Numbered from the stretch's first letter, positions 45,266-54,870 are shown. The stretch is DNA of 64,000 nucleotides from Methylobacterium durans (GCF_003173715.1 NZ_CP029550.1:5906001-5970000); one strand, 5' to 3'. The notes: generated by a model from the letters alone, not told the origin. Program-made: numbers and translations.

Positions 45266-45904
45266 TTGACCGACCGAACCCTTGTGCTCGTGCGCCACGG
45301 GCAGAGCTCCGACAACGAGCGCGACCTGTTCTCCGGGTGGCGGAATCCGGACCTGACCGGGCGCGGCGTCGCCGAGGCCGTGCAGGCGGGCCGCCAGCTG
45401 CGCGATCTCGGCTTCCGCTTCGATCTGGCCTTCACCAGCGAGCTGACCCGCGCGCAGCGCACCCTGGCGCTCATGCTGGCGGAGCTCGGGCAATCCGCCC
45501 TAGCCGTCCGGACGGACCGGGCCCTGAACGAGCGCGACTACGGGGAGCTGGCGGGCCTGAACAAGCAGGAAGCGCGCGAACGGTGGAGCCCGCAGCAGGT
45601 CCATCTCTGGCGGAAATCCTACGCGGCCGTTCCCCCGGGCGGCGAGAGCCTCGCCATGACCGCCGAGCGGCTGGTGCCCTACTACCGGCAGGAGATCCGG
45701 CCCCAGGTGCGTGCCGGTCGGCGCACGCTCGTGGTGGCCCACGGCAATTCCCTGCGGGCCCTCGTCATGCACCTCGACGGCCTGAGCGCCCAGGACGTGG
45801 TCGAGGTGCACCTCGCGACGAGCCAGATGCTCGTGTACCGCTTCGACGCGCAGGGCGCGGTGGCGGACAAGCAATCGATCCTGGTCGACCTCCGCGGGAC
45901 CTGA
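45266..45904 (+). CDS. gpmA: 2,3-bisphosphoglycerate-dependent phosphoglycerate mutase
   Basis: The 212-residue enzyme has the phosphohistidine motif LVLVRHGQSSDNERDLFSGW, the substrate motif ALNERDYGELAGLNKQ and the second His in LVVAHGNSLRALVMHLDGLS. It interconverts 3- and 2-phosphoglycerate. Length and motifs match alphaproteobacterial GpmA (about 210). It starts at TTG 45266; no in-frame ATG precedes the motif. Confidence 0.93.
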   Translation: MTDRTLVLVRHGQSSDNERDLFSGWRNPDLTGRGVAEAVQAGRQLRDLGFRFDLAFTSELTRAQRTLALMLAELGQSALAVRTDRALNERDYGELAGLNKQEARERWSPQQVHLWRKSYAAVPPGGESLAMTAERLVPYYRQEIRPQVRAGRRTLVVAHGNSLRALVMHLDGLSAQDVVEVHLATSQMLVYRFDAQGAVADKQSILVDLRGT

Positions 45905-46189
45905 CGCGTCGGCGCCTCGCGGGCTTCCGCGCCAACCCGCAGGCGTCCCGCCTCCGAAGGACCATGCCGGCGTCGACCGGTATCTCCAGGCGTCGCATCG
46001 CCCGGCATGGGAACGAAGGCCGGCGGAGCCGAGCCTGCGGAAGCGGCCGAGGTACGAGCGGGCCCGTCCCTTTTTCGCTGGGCTCATCCGGAATAGGGAG
46101 GACATCGACCGTACTCGCCCGTGGACGCGCGGGATGGTCATCACCACATGTCGAGCAGCTTCCCGCGCCGACATGCTGAGCCTGATCTG
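45905..46189. other. Intergenic region after gpmA
   Basis: About 285 bp with no convincing gene. It should hold the promoter of the next gene. Confidence 0.3.
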
Positions 46190-46537
46190 ATGTCCGTCGC
46201 TCCTGCACAGCACCCGCACGAACGGGTGGAAGACCCGAACTACTTCCGCGACGTGCTTCTCAACATGGAGTGGATCAGGAACCGGGATGAGCGACGGGTT
46301 CGGTTCTCGGCTGTCTGCACCGCCGGCGTCCCGGATTACCAGACCGAGTATCCGGAGGGGCACCGCCTCTCCTGCTTTCCGCGCTGCTACGACGGGAGCA
46401 CGCACCGCCCGATCGGCTCGCGCGCGGCTGACGCCGGGGAGGCCGGGCCACTGACCGAGGCCTATACGTGGGACGCGGTGCTGTCGCTGCTGAAGCGGGC
46501 GCTCGACCGCAAGCATGGACGGGCCGAGGCCGCCTGA
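46190..46537 (+). CDS. Hypothetical protein
   Basis: The ~115-residue product (VEDPNYFRDVLLNMEWIRNR; then VRFSAVCTAGVPDYQTEYPE) has a compact mixed fold with two Cys and no signal peptide. No family is recognised. ATG codons at 46121 and 46148 in frame are alternative starts, adding a His-rich front. It ends 228 bp before the next gene. Confidence 0.45.
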   Translation: MSVAPAQHPHERVEDPNYFRDVLLNMEWIRNRDERRVRFSAVCTAGVPDYQTEYPEGHRLSCFPRCYDGSTHRPIGSRAADAGEAGPLTEAYTWDAVLSLLKRALDRKHGRAEAA

Positions 46538-46764
46538 TCTGTCGCGGAGCGGTTGGGCTGCAGCCCCGGTGGTCCCGGATGGCTCGGGCCGTCGTACGGG
46601 TGCGGCGCGGGTCCCTCCTTCGTTGAATCCTCGGGGCCGGGCGGTAACGCTTTGGTAACAGGTTCGTGCTTCGCTCTCGGCACGGACGCTTTCTCGACCC
46701 CGATGACCACCACGCACCGATGCTGCGTCGGACGCCATCCGCTTCGTAATCTCAGGATCAGCGA

Positions 46765-47334
46765 ATGAAGCGCAGAAGCGCGCGACCCGTCGTGGTCGAA
46801 GTCAAACGGACGCGCTCCTCCGCCTCGTCCTTGGCCGACGCGTTCGCCCGCAATCACGCCGGCGCCGGCCTCTGGCAGGGGGTGCCGTTGCGGGTGGAGG
46901 CACCGGCCGCGTCGCGTCGCGCGGTGGCGCAGGCCGCAGCCCCGGTCCCGGCCGCCGAACCCGAGGCTCGGCCGGCGCCGCGCGTTCTGCCGAGCCTCGT
47001 GCCGATGTATGCGGCGAGCGAGGCCGAACCGCAGGAGGAAGCCGTGCCGGCCCCTCCCCCGGCGCCGCGTCGGCTGGGAGCGGAGCGGAAGCCGCCTGCG
47101 CGCCGGATGGCACCGGATCCCGTCAGCGCTCCCGAGGCGCCGAAGCCGGCTCTCCATCAGCTCCCCGGTGCGGCCTCCGCCCCCGTCGCGCCGCCCGCGG
47201 CGCGTTCCCTGCCGGCGGAGCGGCCCGCAGCCACGCCGCAGCCGCGTCCGGACCGCGCGCTGCGCGACGGGCACCCTCCCGAGTTGCGCCGGGGCGAGCG
47301 CTGGAAGCGGCGTCTGCCGCGATCCTGCTGGTAG
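46765..47334 (+). CDS. Proline/alanine-rich hypothetical protein
   Basis: The 189-residue product has a basic start (KRRSARPVVVEVKRTRSSAS) and then a long disordered Pro/Ala/Glu-rich part ending in basic RRGERWKRRLPRSCW. AGGA lies 7 bp before the ATG. Long overlapping frames on the other strand make the call moderate. No catalytic domain is seen. Confidence 0.5.
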   Translation: MKRRSARPVVVEVKRTRSSASSLADAFARNHAGAGLWQGVPLRVEAPAASRRAVAQAAAPVPAAEPEARPAPRVLPSLVPMYAASEAEPQEEAVPAPPPAPRRLGAERKPPARRMAPDPVSAPEAPKPALHQLPGAASAPVAPPAARSLPAERPAATPQPRPDRALRDGHPPELRRGERWKRRLPRSCW

Positions 47335-47464
47335 GATGGCCGCTGCCGGTCGCGGCAGCCTCTCGCCGGGCGACCGCCGCGGCAGGCTTCGCAGGGTCGC
47401 CGCGATCGTCCGCGTCGGCCGGGTCTCTGTCTCCGGCGGAGAGCGTGTCGCCCGAGGCGAGCCT

Positions 47465-48025
47465 TCAGCGCTTCGTCGACGCGGTGGCGGACACGTCGCT
47501 CGCAGGCGCGTCCGGCTGTGCGGCGACATACCGGTTCGTGGCCGCGTAGGGATCGCGCTGACGGATAGTGGGATCGTCGAAGGCTCCGGCCCAGAGGCCG
47601 CGCCGCTTCGCCCAGGCCATCGTCTCGTCCGGAACATAGGCAGCCGAGACGCGCCTGTCCGCCGCCGCGTGCCCGTGCAGGGTCAGCCAGGCGCCGAGAT
47701 CCTCCTCGCCCTTCCGGCAGGTCGCCAGGATGCGGCCGTGCCGATCGGGTTCCCGTGTCTCGCAGGCGATGATCGCGGTGCCGAGATGGGCGGCGAGGGC
47801 CCGTGAGGAAGCGGTACCGCAGGAATAGCTCCGGCCGCCCGCGTCGAGGCAGGTCTGCGTCGGGCCGGGCGCGGCGATCCCGAAGAGGCCGATGATCTTT
47901 CCGCGCAGGTTGAGCGTGTCACCGTCGATGACGACGGCGCGTCCGCTGAGGCTCTCACCGGACCGCGAGACCTCGGGCGCGAGCGCGGCGAGCAGGCTCA
48001 GTCCGATGAGCATCGCCGCGCGCAT
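47465..48025 (-). CDS. Secreted thermonuclease-family (SNc) protein
   Basis: The ~186-residue protein has a signal peptide (MLIGLSLLAALAPEVSRS) and a staphylococcal-nuclease-like domain: GRAVVIDGDTLNLRGKIIGL (the Asp of DGDT), then HGRILATCRKGEEDLGAWL (family catalytic Arg in the GR/LATC region) and WAKRRGLWAG. Two Cys pairs could form disulfides. The usual R..D..E of true nucleases is partly changed, so activity is uncertain. The ATG at 48025 is preferred to 48052 for its ribosome site. Confidence 0.75.
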   Translation of the reverse strand: MRAAMLIGLSLLAALAPEVSRSGESLSGRAVVIDGDTLNLRGKIIGLFGIAAPGPTQTCLDAGGRSYSCGTASSRALAAHLGTAIIACETREPDRHGRILATCRKGEEDLGAWLTLHGHAAADRRVSAAYVPDETMAWAKRRGLWAGAFDDPTIRQRDPYAATNRYVAAQPDAPASDVSATASTKR

Positions 48026-48153
48026 CTCGTGCCTCGCCGTGAGCGTGAACATCCGTCCGCCCGAGGCAGGGCGCGTGCCAACGGCCGAGCCTGAGCGACC
48101 CTGATGGTAGCCGTCGGCGGTCGCCGGCCGCTGTGACCTGCGTCACGGTAGGC

Positions 48154-48210
48154 GGGGCGATCTTTTGCAGGGCGATCTCTTGTGGGGCGATCTTTTGCAG
48201 GGCGATCTCT
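48154..48210. repeat. Two 30-bp tandem repeats with 15-bp sub-units
   Basis: GGGGCGATCTTTTGCAGGGC at 48154 recurs exactly at 48184, each followed by GATCTCT. Within each unit a 15-bp period (GGGCGATCT...) is visible. The block lies between the nuclease gene and the HhH-like gene. A related repeat is at 54476. Confidence 0.8.
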
Positions 48211-48258
48211 CGGAAGCGCCGTCGAGGAGGGCCGCCCGCCGTCCGGTCGCTCGCGCCC

Positions 48259-48957
48259 TCATGGGCTGCCGGCCCGGCGTCGGCCGCGGGCGGGCGCGGC
48301 CTCCTCCCACTCGCGATCCCGTTCCGCGAGCAGGGCGGCACGATGCGCGCGCGCCCTCTCCGCTTCGGCCGCCGGCGACTCCACGGATGCCGGCGCGGCC
48401 GGACCGGGGACCGCCCTGCCCTCTCCCAGGCAATCGGCGAGCGTCGCGACGAGGCGGTCCAGGTCGGCCGACGTCACCACCCCCGTGCGGAGAAGCGCGA
48501 GGCGCGGTCGACCTGCGAGGTCCGCGCCGGTGCCGCCTTCGAGACCGAGGGCGACGATCGCGTCCTTCGCCAGAGGCAGGCGGGCGACCGGAACCTCCCG
48601 GAGGCGGGCCAGCCGCCGGTCCCGCGTGGCGCGCGGGCCGTGGTGCTCCCGTGCGCCCGGCAGGGAGCGGGCGATCTCCTCGAGGAGGAAGCTCCGCACG
48701 GCCTCGACCCGGATCGGGCCGAACTTCCTGACCTTCGTGATCGCGTCCGGCGAGGATTGGGCCAGGTCGCCGAGGTCCCGGAAGCCGGCCTTGCGCAGGC
48801 GGGCCCGCAGCGACGGCGACAGAAATCCGCGCCCGAACCCGCAGGCCGAGAGGCGGTGGATCGTGTCGTCGGGCAGGTCCTCGAACAGGGACAGACGCGC
48901 GCAGGCCTCGGCCAGGAGGTCTTCGGACCGGGGGGAGCGGAAGGGCGGGCCGGGCAT
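48259..48957 (-). CDS. Helix-hairpin-helix-like protein, uncharacterised
   Basis: The 232-residue product contains FLSPSLRARLRKAGFRDLGDLAQSSPDAI (in part) then KFGPIRVEAVRSFLLEEIA, which resembles the tandem HhH of the RNA polymerase alpha C-terminal domain or of DNA-binding HhH modules. The C-terminal part is Arg/Ala/Glu-rich and probably coiled or disordered. It may bind DNA or RNA polymerase. The function is not known. Confidence 0.55.
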   Translation of the reverse strand: MPGPPFRSPRSEDLLAEACARLSLFEDLPDDTIHRLSACGFGRGFLSPSLRARLRKAGFRDLGDLAQSSPDAITKVRKFGPIRVEAVRSFLLEEIARSLPGAREHHGPRATRDRRLARLREVPVARLPLAKDAIVALGLEGGTGADLAGRPRLALLRTGVVTSADLDRLVATLADCLGEGRAVPGPAAPASVESPAAEAERARAHRAALLAERDREWEEAAPARGRRRAGSP

Positions 48958-49176
48958 CGCCCGTCGCGGATACGGCGATCGCCGCGTGTCGGCAACCGGC
49001 GTCGGAACCTTGAGCCTCGGTCGCGAGGCGCCGCGCCCGCAAGGGCGGGCGTGGCGCCCGCGTGGAACGCGCCGGATCCCGGAGGGCCGCTTCCCTTAGC
49101 GCGGTGACGATCTCCCTCTCCTTGCAAGATCCTCGCAAGGTCCTCGGCAGGCGGGGCCCTCGGGCTGAGGCCGGGT

Positions 49177-50340
49177 TCAGGGACGTTCGACCGCGAGCGC
49201 CGTGGCCTCGCCCCCGCCGATGCAGAGCGAGGCGATGCCGCGCCGTCCGCCGGTGCGCGCGAGGGCCGCCAGCAGGGTCACGATGATGCGTGCGCCGGAC
49301 GCGCCGATCGGATGGCCGAGGGCGCAGGCACCGCCGTGGACGTTGACCTTGTCGCGCGGCAGGCCGAGATCGTGCATCGCCGCCATGGCGACGACGGCGA
49401 AGGCCTCGTTGATCTCGAAGAGGTCCACCTCGCTCAAGGACCAGCCCACCCGCTCGGCCAGCTTGGCGATGGCGCCGATCGGGGCCGTCGAGAACCAGGC
49501 CGGTGCCGCGGCGTGGCTGGCATGACCGCGGATGACCGCGAGCGGCGCGTGGCCGCCGCGCTCGGCCGCCGACATCCGCATCAGCACGAGCGCGGCCGCG
49601 CCGTCGGAGATCGACGAGGCATTCGCCGCCGTCACGGTGCCGTCCGGACGGAAGGCCGGTCTCAGCGTCGGGATCTTGTCCGGCCTCGCGCGGCGCGGAC
49701 CCTCGTCCGAGCGCATCCCCGTGCCGGCCGGGACGATCTCGCCGTCGAAGGCGCCGGAGGAGGCCGCACGGTTGGCGCGGGCCAGCGATTCCAGCGCGTA
49801 GGCGTCCTGGGCGTCCCGGGTGAACTGGTAGCGTTGCGCCGTGTCCTCCGCGAACGTGCCCATGAGCCGGCCGCGATCGTAGGCGTCTTCGAGGCCGTCG
49901 AGGAACATGTGGTCGAGGAGGCGGCCATGGCCGAGGCGCTGGCCCGCCCGCGCCTTGTCGAGCAGGTAGGGGGCGTTCGACATCGATTCCATGCCGCCCG
50001 CGACCACCACGTCGGCCGAGCCCGCCGCGATCATGTCGTGGCCGAGCATGACCGCCTTCATGCCTGAGCCGCAGACCTTGTTGACGGTCGCACAGGGCGT
50101 GGCGTCCGGGAGGCCGGCCCCCAGAGCCGCCTGCCGCGCCGGTGCCTGCCCGAGGCCCGCGGGCAGGACGCAGCCCATCACGACCTCCGAGATCGCGTCG
50201 CCTCCGAGGCCGGCGCGCTCGACGGCGGCGCGGATCGCGACCGCTCCGAGATCCGTGGCCGAGAGGGCTTTCAGCTCCCCCTGGAACGCGCCCATCGGGG
50301 TCCGCGCGGTGCTGGCCACGACGATCGGGTCTAGCGGCAT
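49177..50340 (-). CDS. Acetyl-CoA acetyltransferase (thiolase)
   Basis: The ~387-residue enzyme has the thiolase catalytic Cys in TVNKVCGSGMKAVML, NEAFAVVAMAA, and the C-terminal pair GGACALGHPIGASGAR and SLCIGGGEATAL. It joins or splits acetoacetyl-CoA. A short segment around residues 200-215 (before DEGPRR) is a few residues shorter than in PhaA. It sits 76 bp downstream of an acyl-CoA synthetase gene on the same strand, so both may serve short-chain acyl-CoA use. The ATG at 50340 begins the conserved part. Confidence 0.9.
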   Translation of the reverse strand: MPLDPIVVASTARTPMGAFQGELKALSATDLGAVAIRAAVERAGLGGDAISEVVMGCVLPAGLGQAPARQAALGAGLPDATPCATVNKVCGSGMKAVMLGHDMIAAGSADVVVAGGMESMSNAPYLLDKARAGQRLGHGRLLDHMFLDGLEDAYDRGRLMGTFAEDTAQRYQFTRDAQDAYALESLARANRAASSGAFDGEIVPAGTGMRSDEGPRRARPDKIPTLRPAFRPDGTVTAANASSISDGAAALVLMRMSAAERGGHAPLAVIRGHASHAAAPAWFSTAPIGAIAKLAERVGWSLSEVDLFEINEAFAVVAMAAMHDLGLPRDKVNVHGGACALGHPIGASGARIIVTLLAALARTGGRRGIASLCIGGGEATALAVERP

Positions 50341-50416
50341 CCCTCGAATCCTCTCAGCGATACCCCGGGTGCCCACCGGGCCGCATCGCCCGGCGCGGTC
50401 GGTCCGGGGGCGGTGT

Positions 50417-52123
50417 TCAGGTCGCGGCGGCTCCTGCGGCCCTGGCGATCTCCTGATTGCGGAGGATGAACCGCTGCAGCTTGCCGCTCGGGGTCTTGGG
50501 AAGGCTGTCGACGAACGCGATCTCGCGCGGGTAGGCATGCGCCGAAAGACGCTTCTTCACGTAAGCCTGGATCGATGCGGCCAGGGCCGCGTCCGGCCGG
50601 ATGCCGGCCTTCAGGACCACGAAGGCCTTCACGATCTCGGTCCGCTCCGGGTCGGGCTTGCCGATGACCGCGGATTCCGCGACGGCCGGATGCTCGATCA
50701 ACGCGCTCTCGACCTCGAACGGCCCGATCCGGTAGCCCGATGCGTTGATCAGGTCGTCCGACCGCCCCACGAAGGCGATGCTGCCATCCGGGTTGGCCTC
50801 GACGGTATCCCCGCTCAGGTAATGGTCGCCGACGAAGGCCGGGGTCGGGCGCTGCCAGTAGCCCGAGAACCACATCAGGGGCGAGCGGGTCCGGTCGAGT
50901 GCCAGGATGCCCGGCTCGCCCGGCCCCAGTTCCTCGCCCTCGGGCCCGACCACCACCACCCGGTGGCCGGGGATGGCGAAGCCGGCGGAGCCGAGGCGGA
51001 CGGGGTGGGCCAGCCCGTGATGATTGCAGAGGACCATCCCGAGTTCGGTCTGGCCGTAATGGTCGTGGATGGTCGTGCCGAGGTGCTCGGCGAACCATCG
51101 GATGACTTCGGGATTGAGCGGTTCGCCGGCGCTGCTGACGGCCCGCAACTGACCCTTGACCGCCTGCGCGGCCGCAGGTCCGGCCGCGATCAGGAGCCGG
51201 AACGCGGTGGGAGAGCCCGCGAGGTTCGTGATCCCGAGCCGTTCGATCGTCCGGTACGTGTCCTCGACCGTGAAGGGACCGTCGTGGAACGTCGTCGTGA
51301 ACCCCATCGCGAGCGGCGCGGTGACGGCGTAGTACAGGCCGTAGGCCCAGCCCGGGTCGGCGACGTTCCAGAAGTGGTCGCCCTGCCGGAGGTCCACGGC
51401 ATCCCGCATGTAGGCGACGAACGCCACGATGGCCTTGAGCGGGACGAGGAGGGGCTTGGCGGGTCCGGTCGTGCCGGACGTGAACATGATCAGGAACGGG
51501 TCTTCCGCGCTGCAGCGGACCGGCGCGGCCTCGCCGGGCCTGGCGTCCAGCTCGGCCCAGAAATCCAGGTCGTCGCCCTCGCCCCCGGCGCCGACGGTGA
51601 TGATCGTGCAGAGATGCGCGACGTCCGAAGCCTTGGGGCGATCGGCCTCGTCGGTCACGAGGATCTTCGTCCCGGCATCCCGCACGCGGTCCGCGATGGC
51701 CTTCGGGCCGAAGGCGGCGAACAGGGGCTGGTAGACGGCGCCGAGGCGCCACGTCGCCAGGATCGTGAGCAGCAATTCCGGCCTGCGCGGGAGCAGCCCG
51801 GCGATCCGGTCGCCCTTCCGCACGCCGCGCTCGGCGAAGACCTCGGCCAGCTTGGCAGCCTGGGCGGCGAGCGTGGCGAAGGTGATCTCGCGAACGGCCT
51901 CGTTCGGCTTGACATACCGCAGGGCGACGCGCGCGGGATCGTGGGCGTGGCGGTCGCAGCAGGTGTGACAGGCATTCACCTGCCCGGCCCCGTCCGGAAA
52001 GATCGCCGCGAAGGCGGCCTCGACATCGAAGCCCGCCACGGCGCGGCGATATTCCGCGTGTTCGTGAGAACCCGGACCTCTCTCGACCGATGGAGGGTTG
52101 CGGTCCGCCGAAGGATCTCTCAT
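50417..52123 (-). CDS. AMP-forming acyl-CoA synthetase
   Basis: The ~568-residue adenylate-forming enzyme has the ATP loop FLIMFTSGTTGPAKPLLVP, the ADHYGQTE-type motif TIHDHYGQTELGMVL, the hinge SGDTVEANPDGSIAFVGRSD and the C-terminal catalytic Lys in LPKTPSGKLQRFIL. The length and motifs fit medium/short-chain (acetyl-CoA synthetase-like) enzymes; the exact acid is not clear. The P-loop lacks the usual G after K (AKP for PKG). GGAGGAG lies 4-5 bp before the ATG at 52123. Confidence 0.88.
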   Translation of the reverse strand: MRDPSADRNPPSVERGPGSHEHAEYRRAVAGFDVEAAFAAIFPDGAGQVNACHTCCDRHAHDPARVALRYVKPNEAVREITFATLAAQAAKLAEVFAERGVRKGDRIAGLLPRRPELLLTILATWRLGAVYQPLFAAFGPKAIADRVRDAGTKILVTDEADRPKASDVAHLCTIITVGAGGEGDDLDFWAELDARPGEAAPVRCSAEDPFLIMFTSGTTGPAKPLLVPLKAIVAFVAYMRDAVDLRQGDHFWNVADPGWAYGLYYAVTAPLAMGFTTTFHDGPFTVEDTYRTIERLGITNLAGSPTAFRLLIAAGPAAAQAVKGQLRAVSSAGEPLNPEVIRWFAEHLGTTIHDHYGQTELGMVLCNHHGLAHPVRLGSAGFAIPGHRVVVVGPEGEELGPGEPGILALDRTRSPLMWFSGYWQRPTPAFVGDHYLSGDTVEANPDGSIAFVGRSDDLINASGYRIGPFEVESALIEHPAVAESAVIGKPDPERTEIVKAFVVLKAGIRPDAALAASIQAYVKKRLSAHAYPREIAFVDSLPKTPSGKLQRFILRNQEIARAAGAAAT

Positions 52124-52364
52124 CCGGCTCCTCCCAAGCTTATCGCCAGGCTTATCGGTTGCGCCCGTTCCGGCTGCATCGGCCGATCTTGAGCCCGAAG
52201 CGGGGCCGGCACAATCACCGAAGCGGCGAGCGGCCGCGGAGGATCTCGCCCCGGACCGGTGCGCATCGCTGCGGCCGCGCGGCGTCCGCTTCCGGAAGCA
52301 ACCGCCTTTCTTCCCAGGATGTTGAAGTCGTCTCAGTCCGGCGGGATGCGGGAGGCGCCACAGG
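52124..52364. promoter_or_regulatory. Divergent promoter region between acyl-CoA synthetase and patatin genes
   Basis: About 240 bp between divergent genes. No clear -35/-10 boxes or dyads were picked out. Confidence 0.3.
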
Positions 52365-54114
52365 ATGCTCACGCGAGCGAGCAGGCCCGTTGACCAGGAG
52401 AGCGTCACGATACCCCTGCTGGAGGGTCTCGACCCGGACGCGGCGCGGGAGATCCGTCAGCGCCTCGAGCCGGTCAGCATCGCTGGCGATGCCATCCTGT
52501 TCGAGCAGGGCGATCGCGCCGACAGCCTCTACGTGCTGGTCTCGGGAGCGGTCGGAATCGCCACGGTCGACCAAGCCACCGGCGTGGCCCGGCGTCTCGC
52601 GCGGATGCAGCCGCCGGAGATCGTCGGGGACGTCGCGCTCCTGACCAACGGCGTCCGATCCGCCCGTGCGACGGCCCTGCGCGACTCGCTGCTGCTGAGG
52701 CTCGACAAGGACGCCTTCGACGAGATCGCCGCGCGACACCCGGGCGCGATGCTGTATTGCGCGCGGAAATTGGCGGATCGCCTGCGGGCCGGCGCGGGAC
52801 CGCAACGCTACGAGCAGGCTCCGGTCACGTTCGCGGTGGCGGCGGTGACGGAGGGTGTCCGCGCGAGCGACTTCGCTCATCGGTTGACCGCCGCCCTCGG
52901 CGAGCGGGCCCTGTGCCTGACGACATGGCCGGAGGGTGCGGACGAGACGTGGTTCCACACCCTGGAGACCTCGCGCAGTCACGTGATCTACGCGACCGAC
53001 GCGGCGGTGAGTGCCTGGGGTCAGCTCTGCCTGCGGCGGGCGGACCATGTCCTGCTGCTCGCCGCGCCCGAACGGCCCGCTCTCCCGCCGCTTCGGCAGA
53101 TCGGCGCGCGCGCACCGGATGTGTGGCGCCGCTACGATCTCGTGGTCGTGCAGCCGGCCGGTGCCCTCACGCCCCGCCGCATCGACCCGGGCCTCGGGAC
53201 GCCCGCGGTCGCGATGCGCCACCATGTGCGGGACGGCAGAGCGGCCGATCTCGCCCGCCTCGGCCGGCTGATCTGCCGGCGGGGCCAGGGTCTCGTCCTC
53301 GGTGGCGGAGGCGCGCGGGGCTTCGCCCATATCGGCGTGCTGCGCGCGCTGCGCGAAGCCGGTTACGCGGTGGATCACGTCGGGGGACCAGCATCGGCGC
53401 CGTGATCGCCGCGGGCGTCGCCTCCGACTGGAGTGTCGAGGAGATCCACCGGCACATCCTCGAGGCGTTCGTCGAGAGCTCGCCCCTCGACGATTACACG
53501 CCTCCGGTCGTGTCGTTGACGCGCGGCGCCAAAGTCGACGCGCGGTTGAAATCTCGCTTCGGGGAGGCGGTCATCGAGGATCTGTGGCTGCCCTTCTTCT
53601 GCATCTCGACCAATCTCAGCTCGGGAACGAGCAAGATTCATGATCGGGGCCACGTGGCCGGTGCGCTGCGGGCCAGCATCGCGATCCCGGGACTGCTCCC
53701 GCCGGTGCTCAGCGAGGAGGGCGTGCTCGTGGACGGGGCACCATGAACAACCTGCCCGCCGACGTGATGGCCGATCTCTGCCGCGGCAGCGTCCTCGCCG
53801 TCGATGTGGGGAGCGCGCTCGCCTTCGAGCGGACTCGGCCCCGAAGCTGGCGCGGGCGGCTGGCGCGGCGCCTGCTCGGCCTGCCGGACGCGATGCCCGG
53901 GATCACGCAATTGCTGCTGCGCGCGGCGACCGTGTCCAGCGATGCGCAGGTCGAGCTTGCCCGGGCGCGGGCAGACGTCGTGCTGCGGCCTCCCCTCTCG
54001 GGGATCGACCTGCGGGCCTGGCGCGCCTACGCGGCAGCCGCGGAGATCGGCTATCGCCACGCGGCGGAACGCATCGAGGCCGGTGACCTGTCGTCCTGGG
54101 CCGGGCGGGTCTGA
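52365..54114 (+). pseudogene. Cyclic-nucleotide-domain patatin-like phospholipase, two frameshifts
   Basis: In order: cNMP-binding domain (LFEQGDRADSLYVLVSGAVG; ~residues 25-135), a linker region, then the patatin domain with GGGGARGFAHIGVLRALREA. The serine motif GTSIGAVIAAG follows in another frame: the G5 run at 53382-53386 is one base short. The Asp motif GVLVDGA near 53740 is again out of frame with the rest (NNLPADVMADLCRGSVLAV...), which runs to 54114 from an ATG at 53743. Joined, this is a ~580-residue NTE/RssA-like lipid hydrolase of the inner membrane surface. Either a double-hit pseudogene or an assembly indel artefact. Confidence 0.82.
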
Positions 54115-54243
54115 ACGCGGGCCGCGACCGGAAGCGTCCGGGCTCGCGCCGGGCGCCGCCTGCGCGATGGAAGCGTCCGGGCCCGCGCTCTGCGCGGCGC
54201 GGCCGTGATCAGGCGTCCGGTGTTCGCGGTGCGTGAGGACGGC

Positions 54244-54381
54244 TCAACGGCTCTTGCCGCCCTTCTTGCCGAGCTCGGCCTGTGCCGAGGAGGACGTGCG
54301 CGGGTTCGACTTGCCCTCGTGGCTTGCCTTCGCGTTCGCCTTCTTGGCCGTCTCGCTGCCCTGGCCCTTCTTCTGCGTCAT
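54244..54381 (-). CDS. Small basic protein
   Basis: The 45-residue product (TQKKGQGSETAKKANAKASH; then SSSAQAELGKKGGKSR) is very rich in Lys, Ala, Ser and Gly and lacks hydrophobic residues, so it is likely unstructured and perhaps nucleic-acid-binding or stress-related; it resembles in composition the KGG-type stress peptides. The ATG at 54381 is used; the frame is open further upstream into the repeats. Confidence 0.5.
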   Translation of the reverse strand: MTQKKGQGSETAKKANAKASHEGKSNPRTSSSAQAELGKKGGKSR

Positions 54382-54475
54382 GGGCGCCTCCTGCCGGATG
54401 ATCGGCAATGCCCTGCCGGGCGACTCGTTCCGGGGCGCGCTCGCCGTCGCCCGATCCGCCGAACGGGCGCGATCG

Positions 54476-54535
54476 GGGCGACCTCGATCAGGGCGATCTC
54501 GATCAGGGCGATCTCTCAAGGGCCGAGAGCAGGTC
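54476..54535. repeat. Four 15-bp tandem repeats
   Basis: Consensus GGGCGATCTCGATCA: copies at 54476 (one change), 54491, 54506 and a diverged fourth at 54521. The stop of the 54503-54721 gene lies within the block. The GGGCGATCT core is shared with the repeats at 48154. Confidence 0.8.
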
Positions 54536-54721
54536 GTACTCGTCGGCTTCGGCGCCCGCGTTGATCACGGTATCCATCGCGATGCCCACGAGCGCGACGA
54601 TCACCAGCACGGCCACCAGGACCTTCGTCAGCCGCAGGGCGTGCCGACGCAGCCGGTGGATCGCGATGCACCCGAGCGTGAAGGCTGCAGCTTCGACCAG
54701 TGCCGCCGCTGGTACCTGCAT
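54503..54721 (-). CDS. Small single-span membrane protein
   Basis: The 72-residue protein has a moderately hydrophobic first stretch (ALVEAAAFTLGCIAIHRL), then RRHALRLTKVLVAVLVIVALVGIAMDTVI with one strong membrane helix (residues ~33-52). No family is recognised. The end of the gene is made of 15-bp repeat units, which may have shifted its natural C-terminus. Confidence 0.5.
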   Translation of the reverse strand: MQVPAAALVEAAAFTLGCIAIHRLRRHALRLTKVLVAVLVIVALVGIAMDTVINAGAEADEYDLLSALERSP

Positions 54722-54845
54722 CGTGCCTAGCCTTTCCGGCCTCGGCCGGCCGTTCGCCCGGCCCGGCCATCCCTACCCCGCGCCGTCGCGGCGACGCCGC
54801 GCTCCGCGACGTCCGGCGCATGCGGCGCTTCCACGGAGACCGAAA

Positions 54846-54870
54846 CGGGCCCGGATGAGATCCGGGCCCG
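54846..54870. terminator. Intrinsic terminator-like hairpin after oxlT
   Basis: CGGGCCCGGAT (54846-54856), loop GAG, ATCCGGGCCCG (54860-54870): a perfect 11-bp GC-rich stem. T-rich sequence follows on the plus side (CCTCTTCTTT) and GTTTCGG on the minus side, so it may work in both directions; it lies 41 bp after the oxlT stop. Confidence 0.7.

Noticed and set aside
46462..47637. Long minus-strand open frame opposite the Pro/Ala-rich gene
   Set aside because: No family motifs and no ribosome site; the plus-strand gene has AGGA at good distance, although confidence remains moderate.
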